Shown here: piece after piece, positions 21,401 to 31,289 of the stretch
Position numbering within the stretch: the first letter of the stretch is position 1
Layout of the letters: every line of letters starts with the position of its first letter
DNA from: Desmodesmus armatus
Taxonomy: Eukaryota > Chlorophyta > Chlorophyceae > Sphaeropleales > Scenedesmaceae
Direction of reading: 5' to 3'
Length of the DNA stretch: 64,000 nt
Assembly: GCA_007449985.2 (NCBI GenBank)
Contig: VIIQ02000044.1
Span: 1 to 64,000, forward strand
Made by a program: the position numbers and the translations under genes
The notes under the pieces: generated by a model
Database searches by the model: none
What the model was told of the DNA's origin: nothing
What the model saw: the letters and a program-made list of their open reading frames with translations, nothing else

Positions 21401-24359
21401 GAGTGAGTTGTTTGGGGTTTGGGGTGTGTGGTTGTGCCTTGTTCAAGGTGTTCCCGACAGTAGCGGCGGCATATGCTCAGCTGCATGATCAAGTAGCTTG
21501 CTGTTCGGTTTGCAGTGCGTGCTGCTTGGGACCGGTGTGGCTATGGACCAGCTGGTGTGACAGCTTGCATGATGCGCTCGTCAACATGCAACCTCACCAT
21601 CCAGATCTTGCAGGCACAGCATCAGCTCCCAGTGCCATGTATACTGTGACAGCGCTGCAGCTGTGGTGCAACAGTCTGCCTGATGCATCTGTTGCTTGCT
21701 ACAACACATCCAGCTCTCTCATGTGCAGCAGCAGCAGCGCTCAGTGCTTTGAATATTGCAACAGTGCTGCTGCTGCTGTTGTTGCTCGGCTGGCTGCAAC
21801 CACAGAGCTAACACCGCGGCACACTCACACACCGAAAACGGTTTTCCCCCATAACCAAACGTGGTGTGCCTGGCCCTCCGCGTCATCTCTGTCTCTATCT
21901 ATCACAGAGCTGCCGAAGGCCCGTTTCACGCGCTGCCGCTTTGCGCGAGACGGCAGCAATCGGCTATACACCCTTATCAACGTGGGACGGGGGCCCACGC
22001 ACATTGCAGTGTACGAGCCGGGTCCGCCTGGCAAGCCGTGGCAGCTGCTGCAGTCGGTGAGTGCTGTGGTGGAGGCGTGTGCGTGCATTGACACATGTGT
22101 CATTAAAGTGCTGTGGTGGAGGCGTGTGCGTGCAATGACACATGTGGCATTCAAAAACTTCTTCGCTCACTCCACACGCACAACACAATCTTGGTCGCTG
22201 GTACTTCGCACATTGTCTGTACAACCACGGTGCCTGTGTTGCTGGTACTTCCCACATTGTCTTTACAACCACTGGTGTTGGTACATGTGGGTAGGTGCTC
22301 ACCCTAGCATTCTGGTGTAACGGGCTACTCAAACATCATGCTTGAGGGCAACTGCGTCAGTTCCGTGGGCTGGTGTGTCTCGTTGGGAGGGCTGGTTTGT
22401 CAGGCACAGATGCTGTGATAGACAGCAGCTGGACGCTGCGCACTTGGCTTCGCTCAACCAGCATGTGCATGTCGGCTGTGGAATGGGCATGAGCGGTGCA
22501 GCAAGCGCCAGACACTGCCAAAGACATAAAAGGGTCAAGTCTCAATTCGAAAAGAAGATGTTGATTGAGCACCGTCAGGAACGGTGTGACGCCCCTTACA
22601 AACAAGTTCTGGCTGTGGGGTCCCTCCTGCTTGTTTGTGGTGTGCAGGTGCAGGCACTGGATGTGCCGGGGTCGGCGTTTGACATCAGCAGAAAGGGCAA
22701 TTGGCTGGCAGCGGGGGACTCTGATGGGAACGTGCGGGTGAGTGCGGGTGTAGCCGGACTTGACCAGGCCTGACCGACAGTCTGGGCTCTCAAGCGTGGC
22801 TGCGGCTTTGAGTTTGGCTGAGGCGGTGACATGGGGCTTGGCTGTTGAATTGGCTGGGTCTTGGACAGCGCGACTGAGCTGTGGATGCGGGCGACCCAGG
22901 GGTTTCCCGGCTTGCAGGCTGTGTGCTGCGTCGGTGTTGGGCCTTGCACCATCAGCACAGGAGAAACACACGTTTCCTTGCAGGGGCCATGCATAGCCAA
23001 CCAGTTCACTCACAGCTGCCTTTCTGTTTTTACGCCATGGCATGTTGGCCCTCAGGTGTTCAGCACGGCCAACCTGGAGAAGAGGCTGAGGAGGTGGTCA
23101 GCATCGCGTTTGTGAGCCCACATCTGCCTTTCTGCGTTTGTGAGCTCACAGCTGCCTTTTTGCTCTTATGCCGTGGCATGTTTGCGCACAGGTGTTCAGC
23201 ACGCTCAACCTTGAGAAACAGGCTGAGGAGGTGGTCAGCATCGCGTTTGTGAGCGGGGCGGTGTTCAACTACGACAACACCGCGCTCATATCAGTTGGTG
23301 GGGATGCCAACTGCCACGTGACGGACCTCTCGCCACGCGCGGGGAGTGGGTGAGTGCCGGCATGCATCGACGAGTGGGGTGCCGGCATGCGTGTGAGTTG
23401 TGGTGAGGCGATGCGCAGAGTCTGTATGGCTCCACCGTGATGGAAAATTGTGGAGAAGCAAGGGGAGTTGCGGCGCGGGGGGGGGGGGGTGCCCCCACCC
23501 CGTGCCGTGCGGTGTTCAACTACGACAACACCGCGCTCATATGAGTTGGTGGGGATGCCAGCTGCTACGTGACGGACCTCTCGCCGCGAGCGGGGAGTGG
23601 GTGAGTGCCGGCATACGTCGACGAGTGGGGAAAGCATGCTTGCGAGCTGTGGTGAGACAATGCGCAGATGCTGTATGGCTGCACCCTGATGAGAGCGTGT
23701 TGAGAAGCAAGGGGAAGGCAGTGGGGGCACTGGGGAAGGGGGAGCGTCCGCACCCCTAGAAGTTCCATCGCTCCCCTCCCTCACTCATCCACTCTCTTGC
23801 TTCACTCAGTCACTCACTGACTCCTACACCCCGACTCCAACCCCCACCCTCACCTACATTCTGCCTGCAGGTGGGGTCTGGGGGCATGGCTGCTGCTGAC
23901 CCTGGCTGGATCTTTGGCCTCGTCTTCTTCTCCCTCAACCCAAAAGAGCTGCCCTACCGGGCCCTGGAGTGGCTGCAACTTCTACTTCTACTCCTAGTCC
24001 CCCCCCCCCCCCCCCCCCCCCTACACCCCACACCCTACACCGTTAGCCCTAACCCCATTCAAACCACCGTTGCCCTGTCTGCCTTCAGGTGGGGTCTGGG
24101 GGCATGGCTGCTGCTGACCCTCGCAGCAGCCATTATCTTTGGCCTCGTCTTCTTCTACCTCAACCCAAAAGAGCTGCCCTACTGGGCGTTGGAGTGGCTG
24201 CAGCGGCAGATGTCAGAGGAGCAGCGGGGCAGCTTCCTGCAGCAGGAGTGCAGCAGCGGCAGCTCGGCGGTGCATGAAGCGGTGTGCGGCTGGGTGCGGG
24301 ACGCAGTGGCGCTGCTGCCCGACAAGCACTACATTGACGCATGGCATGACGAGCTGTGA
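18442..24359 (+). CDS. SEC12: SEC12/PREB-like WD40 membrane protein (SAR1 exchange factor)
   Basis: SEC12 is the ER membrane protein that loads GTP on SAR1 to start COPII budding. Ten exons match in phase: 18442-18569, 18969-19058, 19482-19597, 19922-19985, 20347-20433, 21227-21402, 21908-22056, 22648-22737, 23192-23349, 24089-24359, giving 442 residues. The N-terminus has the family pattern MALYGVAWPEGPYYFVCGGG, followed by GCGLQN. WD40-type blades include FIASVGGDGNCIVWQLP, FDISRKGNWLAAGDSDGNVR and YDNTALISVGGDANCHVTDL. One transmembrane helix (WLLLTLAAAIIFGLVFFYL, about residues 359-377) is followed by a tail of about 65 residues, matching the cytosolic propeller / lumenal tail plan of SEC12 (about 400 residues in the family). 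Introns hold duplicated exon fragments. The closest alternative, plant PHF1, is a SEC12 paralogue. Confidence 0.85.
20581..20910 (+). repeat. About 165-bp tandem duplication in SEC12 intron 5
   Basis: The stretch beginning GCTGCTGTCATGGTTGTATG near 20582 is repeated from about 20774 with few changes, ending in both copies with CGAGCATCAGGCGACTGAGT and a Tyr-like tail. The second copy is preceded by a copy of the exon 5 end plus its donor (CGCCTGCACTGGAAGTAAGT, about 20753). The exon 6 acceptor region is also doubled (about 21173-21200 and 21221-21245). Confidence 0.85.
23018..23610 (+). repeat. Decayed copies of SEC12 exon 9 flanking the functional copy
   Basis: Copy 1 (acceptor at 23055, exon from 23056) codes VFSTANLEK but then goes out of frame. 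The functional exon is 23192-23349. A third copy of the exon's second half and its donor (about 23511-23600) has an in-frame TGA where the functional copy reads TCA (ATATGAGTT versus ATATCAGTT). Offsets are about 136 and 248 bp. Confidence 0.85.
23871..24088 (+). repeat. Decayed upstream copy of the terminal SEC12 exon
   Basis: From 23874 the sequence repeats the transmembrane exon (GGTCTGGGGGCATGGCTGCT) with its CTGCAG acceptor, about 215 bp before the functional copy at 24089. It lacks part of the membrane helix (LTLAGSLAS instead of LTLAAAIIF if read in frame) and runs into a poly-C tract. Skipping exon 10 for this copy would break the anchor. Confidence 0.85.
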
Positions 24360-25121
24360 CGGGCGTGTGTTGTTTGGGGGGGGGGTATTGTGGAGTGCAT
24401 ATCGTTGTGCGCCCTAGCAGGGCGGGAGCCCCAGGGTGGGGTCTGGCCTGAAGGCCCCCGCCCACCCGGGGTGACTTTGAACCAAGTTTGGGGCGTGTGC
24501 AGGTCATGCGCTGACGGGAAAGCCACAGCTGTGTGGGGGTTGACGAGCTGTGGTGGGTGTGGAGAAGGGATGTGGGGTGCCTGTATTGACAGGGCATACT
24601 GACTTGCACAGGGGACTGCCTGGCCCTCTGCCCTGCGCCTGGTACTGGTTGGTAGGGGGTGACGTGCTGTGGGTTGCCCCTGGTGAAGGATGCTGTCGGG
24701 TGAAAGACAGACTGGGGCTTGTGAGTGGGACTTGGCGCAGACAGGCACATGCAGCCTCATGTTTGATTTAGTGTCACATCATGTGCACATGGACCTGCGA
24801 CTTGTGCAGTGTTGTTGTGGACGCGAATGTGCCTCACAGTTTGTGGATCCCGACAACTGTTATTCTGAGAGGGGTGTGATGCTGATCAATGTGCTTTTCA
24901 AGGTAGCTGCAGGAGTTGGGTCATCTGCATGTGCAAGGATACTGCCTGGGAGCCAGCTGCCTACGCTCCTTCCTGAGAATGGATATTTCCAGCACATGTC
25001 ATGACATAGACGGATGAAAGCAACATCAATCTGCCAATTCCCTGCAGGCATGTTACCGAATGCAGGCTCCCTTGTTGAGGTGGTCATGGAAGTTTGACGG
25101 GTGATGCAAGTGTGAGGGGCG
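24360..25121. other. Spacer between SEC12-like and F-box/ankyrin genes
   Basis: 3' region of the SEC12-like gene and upstream region of the F-box gene. I see no conserved coding segment, RNA gene or long repeat here. Confidence 0.5.
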
Positions 25122-28100
25122 ATGGAATCACAGAAACAAAAGCAATCGGGCTTTGACACGTTTAAAGCCAACCAACGTATCGACGGTGAGCGCACGGGCG
25201 CGTCCACAATGCATTCACAAGCAGTAGCATATGGTCAGTCCTCAGTCCTCACAACACAATCAACCCAAGGTCCTTCACTCGAGCACCTCGATGAGTCCGT
25301 CCTGATTCACATCCTTTCATGGCTCCAGGACCCCAGGCCGCTGGCTCAGACAAGCAGCACTCTGCATGCTGCCAGCCAAACACCCTGGCAGCGCAGTTGT
25401 GGTTTCAGAAGTGGTACCCTTGCCATCCCATAGCATCTCAGAGACCTCTAGCTATAGCAGCCCTCTCATGGCACGGCCTGAGGGCACATACTGTCACAGA
25501 CAGACAGGATCGGATACCTCGCTTGGTGAAGCTGCTGTGCAGCACAGCCGCACACTACCTCCAGCAACAGCAGCTGCACCAGCAGCATCAAGGCGTTACA
25601 CAAAGCCAGCAGCAGCAGCTGCTGCTTTCGTACCAGCTGCCCAGAGGAGTCACACATGCTGATGTCACACGTGCCCTCCACAGCACCCAGCAGCAAGTGA
25701 AGCTTCTGCAGCAGTTGACCACATGGCATGAACACCTCCTTATCCCTGCAGCAGCAGCATCAGGCAATCAACCCTTGCTGCAGCATCTGTTGGCAGAGTA
25801 TGGACCCTCAGCAGCAGGGCGGGAACGCTCTGATTGCTGTTGTAGTCCGAGCACAAGCAGCAGCAGGAGTGGTACCTCCTGCAGCAGCAGTATGCGGTGC
25901 ACCGCCAGCCCCAGCCACACAGCCACCAGGAGCAGCAGCAGCAGCTCCAGCACCAGCTGCACCAAGGTATCTGGTGCCGCAAGCTTACAGCAGTGGCTCT
26001 GGCAGCATCGGCACCAGCAGCACGATCCCCAGCAGCAGCCCCAGCAGCAGCAACAGCAGCAACAACAGCCCTCTCCGCGTGCGCGCTGGGGCAAGCTGCT
26101 GCAGCCGCTGCCTGACTACCCCGGGCTCAAAGCCTTCCGACACAATGTCCTGCAGACAGCCCTCATTTCAGCAGCCAAGGCCGGCGCTGTCGACTGCCTG
26201 CAGCTGCTGTTCGGGCAGCTGGTCAGCTGTCAGGCCAGTGTGTGGGACTGTGCTGAGGCACTCACAGCAGTGGCAGAGGCAGCAGCAGCTGCAGGACGGC
26301 TGCAGTGCCTGCAGCTGGTGTGGCAGGTGCTCAGGCCACCCCAGGTTGCTGCACCCCCTGCTGCTGGTGGTGCTGGCGGGGTGGGCGGTGCTGACGGTGG
26401 TGCTGATGGTGTACAGCAACAACCCCAGGAGCAGCCGCAGCAGCAGCGGATAGAGCAGGGCGGGCGAGGCGTGCAGCAGGTGGTACAGCAACTGGCCGAG
26501 TTGCAGCTTGGCACGGCACAGGAGCACGTGCAGCAGCAGCAGCCAGAAGCAGAGTTGCCAGCGCCGCAGCCGCACCCCGCGCTGCAGTTGGTGGGTGTGA
26601 GCAGCTACCTGTTGGTGGCTGCCGCACGCAGCGGGTGCTGTGAAGTGCTGGCAGCTGTCATGCAGCAGATGAAGGTGGGTGGCTTTGGCATGCAGCATGC
26701 ATTTAGGTGCTCCCAGGTGTGAACAGTTGGTCAAGGATATTGTAGAGTTGCTGTTGTATCTAGCTTCACTGCTATGGCTTACGATACCTGCATGCAATAA
26801 GAGGCAGGTCCATTGTCATTGATGGTATGCTGGGGCGCTCCGGTCCAGCCAAGTGATATCGTTGCTGATGTGCTGCTTGCGCTTTGCCTGTGCGTGTTGT
26901 GATGCCATGTGGTGCCACCTCAGTGAGCTGTTATGTGCTGTGATGTGGTGTGCCGTGCTGCAGGCTCACATGCAAAAGCAGCAGCTGCCAGCAGCCCTTG
27001 CAGCAGCCGGTCAGCAGGGCCATGTGGCAGCCCTGCAGCAGCTGCTGCAGCACCCGGAGCTCAGCTCAAGGCCCCTGCAGGTAAGCAAACACCCGCCGCC
27101 CCTTTCCACGTCATCTCTGGCTTGCTTGTGCAGCTGTGGTGTCCATTGGCTGGCACCCCTGTATCCTACTGCTCATGCTGCAGCACGTGGCTTATAGAAA
27201 TAGGAATAGTGCAGCTGCGTTCGGCTTCCTTTGAAGCCATCTTATATAGGAGGTCCAACCCCACACATCTTGGCGCCGAAGGCACTAGTGTGTTTGGAGT
27301 GGGTGTTTCTACCCGAGCATTGCATTCGACCAGGAACCACCTGCTGGCCAAACCGCTTGCGCCTTGTGCCTGCACACTCCTCGGCCTCGCTCCTGCCCTG
27401 CCCTGTTCTGGCCTTTGTGCGTGCTCCAATCGGTCGCCTGCTGAGCTTTCATTCTCCTTCTTTCTCTCTCCCATTCCCTGCGTCTCTCCATCCGTCTTTT
27501 GTGTGTGCAGCTGGCCGCATGTGATGCTGCAACCAACGGCTGGCCGCCCAGCACCCTACAGCCGCTGCTGCAGCACACGGCTGCTGCCTTCAACCAGGAG
27601 CTCATCCCCCTGCTGTTCAAGCCCCTGACGCTTGTGCCTGAACACCTCCTGGCATTACCTCCGCCCTGCCCTGCTCTGCCTCTTGTGCGTGCTCACCACA
27701 ACTTTTCTCCTGCTGACCTTTCTTCCTCCCTCCTTCTCTCTCCCACTTCCTGTGTTTCTCTGACCGCCTTTCTCTCGCTTATGCAGCTGGCCGCATGCGA
27801 TGCTGCAACCAACGGCTGGCCGACCAGCACCCTTCAGCCTCTGCTGCAGCACACGGCTGCCGCCTACAACCAGGAGCTTGACTCCCTGCAAGCCAAGTTG
27901 CTTGCGCTTGTGCCTGCACACTCCTCGACCTCACTCCCGCCCTGTCCTGCTCTGGCCTTTGTGCTCGGTCTCCTGCTTAACTGTCTTTGGCTCTCATACT
28001 CCTTGAGTCTCTGTGTCTTTCCTGTGTGTGTGCAGCTGGCCGCATGTGATGCTGCAACCAACGGCTGGACGCCCAGCACCCTACAGCCGCTGCTGCAGCA

Positions 28101-30528
28101 CACGGCTGCCGCCTTCAACCAGGAGCTCATCCCCCTGCTGGCCAAGCCCCTGGTGCTGGCCCTGCAGCAGCAGCGGCAGGAGGTGGTTGATGCTGTGATG
28201 GATGTGCTCATGCGGGAGGCTGCACTGGACACGGGGGACCTCCTGGCTGACGCACTGCTGCTGCTGGCTTGCCAGGTAAGCAATATATTGTATACATGGT
28301 GCAGTGCAGTGCAGGTACAGTAAGGTTTAGTGCATGTGATGGATGTGCTGATGCGGGAGGCTGCTCTGGACACGGGGGACCTGCTGGCTGATGCACTGCT
28401 GCTGCTGGCCTACCAGGTAAGCAGTGGGAATGCAGTACAGTGCAGTACATGGCAGTACAGTGCAGTATATAGCAGTACAGTGCAGTGCAGCACATCGCTT
28501 TGAAGTACAGAGACAGTGCTGTACAGTGTCTGCTGGCTGATGCACTGCTGCTGCTGGCCTACCTGGTAAGCAGTTGTTGTACATCACACAGTACAGCATG
28601 CTGCAGTAAGATACGGTACGTTATGGTACGGTACCTGAAGTACAGAGACAGTGCTGTACATTGCCTGCTGGCTGATGCACTGCTGCTGCTTGGCTTCCCT
28701 GCTGTTTTTTCTGGCCTTCTTCTACTGCGCACAGGGCCAGACTGAGCGGGTGTCCTGGATCATCAAGGTTGCCCCCACAGTCCTGGTCAAGCTGGGGCCC
28801 CGAGCAGCATCAGCAGCCCTGGAGGGGGGCCACCCTCGCCTGGCGCAGCTGATTCTTGACAGGGGCGGTGAGCGGCCGCCAACGTACAAAGCAGCAGCAA
28901 AGCGGGGGCAGCTCACGGCAGCGGTGGCAGCGGGGGATGCTGCTGCTGTGGCTGAGCTGCTGCAGGAGGTATGTGTGTTTATGCCTGGCAACGGCTGGAC
29001 AATTAACCCCAACAGCGTGTATTTGAAGCTGCCCTGTTATCTATGATGTTTGTGAGGCTTATTGCTGCATCACCTCTCCACATGTAGGGCTTCCATGCTA
29101 CGATCAGGCCCTGCATGTAAACTCCATCACTGCCTGTTTCCCTGTACTAGGGTTTAGTTTCAAGGAATAAGGGCCCAAACCCTAATCCCTTAGCATGACA
29201 CATCCGTGCTACTGTAAATTTTTCAGCTCCGCCTCTGCTCTCTCTCTTCTGCTTGTGAGCTTCATAGCTACAAGACGTTCATCAATCGATTGATATGTGT
29301 ACGATTTTTGGTGCAGGTGCGGCTGCCAATGGTGTGGTCTTGCGAGGTCGCAGCTGTCGGGGGGCAGGGCGGTGCGACAGCAGCAGCTGCTGGTCCTCAA
29401 GCAGCAGCTGGTGGCTGGCAGGCACCGCCTCCACCTATAGCAGCAGCACCCGCTGCTGCTAGGCAGACGCACCCCACACACTGCCTGCTAGCGCTGCTGA
29501 AACGAGCCGCACTTTTGGATCCCGACACCGTCCCGCAGAGTGTTAGCGTGGGTATCTTGCGGCAGCTGCTCGACGCTCTGTTGGACGTCGAGGGTCACCC
29601 ACGGGCGCAGCTGAATGTTCTGTTGGGCCTAGCAAGGGCGTGCTTTGATTTGGGGCGGGCTGTGCAGCTGGCGGTGGTAGTGGAGGCGGCAGGACGGCCA
29701 AGGGCGGCTCTGCTGCGCCCGTTTCTGCGCGAGCTGTGGTCACAGCTGCAGCTCCCAAACGGGCAGCAGCAGCAGCAGGGGTGGGGCAGCTTTGCGGGTG
29801 GCGGCAGCAGCAGCAATACACCATGTGGGGGCAGGGCTGGCGGGGTTGGTAGCAGTGGTGGGGTTACTGACAGCACGACAGGCGGGGCAGGCAGTAGCAG
29901 AGGCAGCAACGCGGTGACCACTGCAGGCAGCAGCAGTGGCAGCAGCGCGATGAGCACTGCAGGCGGCAGCAGCGGCAGCAGCGCGATGAGCACTGCAGGC
30001 AGCAGCAGTGGCAGCAGCGCGATGAGCACTGCAGGCGGCAGCAGCGGCAGCAGCGCGATGAGCACTGCAGGCAGCAGGAGTGGCAGCAGCCGGGCAGGCA
30101 GTGGTGACGTCCTCGAGGCAGCACTCTCCCTTATGGAGCAACCACAGGCCACCGACCTTGTCAGTTCCCTTCTGGCCCAGTCCTACTTTGCTGTATGCAT
30201 GCCTGGGGAGTACCTGGGAGCTACAGCACGGCCCGTACAGCCTGCAGTACACATCACCTCCCTGCGGAGCTTCACTCGGCTGCTGATGCGGCTTGCAGAG
30301 AGGGAGGAGCTGCTTCCTGGGGCGCGGTTTAGGGATTTGCCGCTGTTTCGGCTGCTGGTGCGGACGGTGCTGCAGTCGTGTGATGTGGACGTGCTGCATG
30401 CGCTGCTGCTGTTCATGCAGCGGCATGGGGAGGCGGTCATGCGGGGCATGCCTGAGGATGCCTTGAGGGCACTGAGGGTAGAGGCTGAGGCGGTGCAGGC
30501 AGCTGAGGGTGGGGGTGCAGGGGAGTAG
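25122..30528 (+). CDS. F-box protein with ankyrin-like helical repeats
   Basis: F-box proteins bridge SKP1-cullin ubiquitin ligases to substrates. Near residue 50 the F-box reads LEHLDESVLIHILSWLQDPR, then LAQTSSTLHAASQTPWQR and, in another frame, LWFQKWYP. Later parts carry ankyrin-like helix pairs: LQTALISAAKAGAVDCLQLL, SYLLVAAARSGCCEVLAAVM, LAAAGQQGHVAALQQLLQHP and AASAALEGGHPRLAQLILDR. Exons: 25122-26674 (frame break near 25380), 26964-27080, 28036-28275, 28735-28968, 29317-30528, all phase 0 at junctions. The last exon holds a Ser/Gly minisatellite and a helical C-terminus (LRSFTRLLMRLAEREELLPG). Substrate unknown. The frame change in the F-box needs one added base, so this is either an assembly error or a damaged allele. 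Gln-rich tracts are frequent. Confidence 0.75.
27480..28690 (+). repeat. Amplified exon 3 fragments in the F-box/ankyrin gene
   Basis: The start of exon 3 with its CAG acceptor (LAACDAATNGW...TLQPLLQHTAAA) is present three times, starting at 27511, 27787 and 28036, about 250-275 bp apart. The end of exon 3 with its donor (LLADALLLLA plus GTAAGC) recurs at about 28338-28416, 28530-28566 and, without a donor, 28663-28690. Only the 28036-28275 copy has both splice sites and full coding length. Confidence 0.85.
29933..30080 (+). repeat. 36-bp coding minisatellite, about four units
   Basis: Units of 36 bp read GSSSGSSAMSTA / GGSSGSSAMSTA within the last exon. Because the unit is a multiple of three, length changes keep the frame. 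The product is a flexible Ser/Gly linker. Confidence 0.9.
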
Positions 30529-31289
30529 GCGTGGAGGTCAAAGCTTTGAGGGCTGGGGTTCAGGTGCGCTCCAGCTTATGAGGGTGCCAAGGGTGGAGTA
30601 GGGCGCAGTGCAAGCAGCTGAGAGCCCCAGGGCGGTGGTGGGGTTGCTTTTTGTAGGTATGAGGGAGGCTGAGGCAATTCAGGCGGAGAAAGGTCCCCAG
30701 GACAGTCACTGTGTTGATTAGTTCCGCGGACTGCAGAGGTTTGTGTTGCTACATGATTTTGTGGTCTCCTGCAAGGATTCTGTGCAAGTTGATGAGTAGG
30801 TAACACCTGTACTGTAGTACAAGCCAATTGAAGGCACCCTGTTGAGGCATGCACAGTGGGAACACTACTCATTGCCAGTGCCAACGCATAGTCAGTATGC
30901 ACCGGGAGGCTGCCTGCACTGCCATGCGTGTCCTGAGGACCGCAGTCATCTTGAGCAGCCATGTGTAGCAGCTTCGTGTGAAGCCTACACAGCAACCTTT
31001 AGGAGACAACAGCTTCTGCCTGGCCATACACACCACCAGCAAGACACAACGCTTTACCGCAGCATGTACAACATCACCAGGGTTTCAACTACAAGTTGCA
31101 AGGCAAAGCACACCTGTGGTTTAGGATGATCATCTGGCCGACACCAAAACCACACTCAGCATGTTGCTGGTGCTTCAGCACCTGCTGACAGGGTCAACTT
31201 GAACAACCCTCAACTACTAGTAGCAGGACCTGGCGACCTTTGTACTGCAACCCAGTCAGCCATGCTAGCATGCTGCCCGGCAGTTGAAC
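30529..31289. other. Spacer between convergent genes
   Basis: Lies between the 3' ends of the F-box/ankyrin gene (+) and the 31-34 kb gene (-). The first about 150 bp partly repeat the end of the F-box gene (CAGCTGAG...CCCCAGGG...GTGG). Nothing else is recognised. Confidence 0.5.

Noticed and set aside
23511..23610. Third copy of SEC12 exon 9 as an alternative exon
   Set aside because: It has an in-frame TGA and no acceptor of its own; treated as a pseudo-exon.
29595..30426. Minus-strand ORFs rich in Leu-Pro or Cys-Ser-Ala opposite the F-box gene
   Set aside because: They are reverse readings of the 36-bp coding minisatellite; the plus strand has the intact terminal exon.
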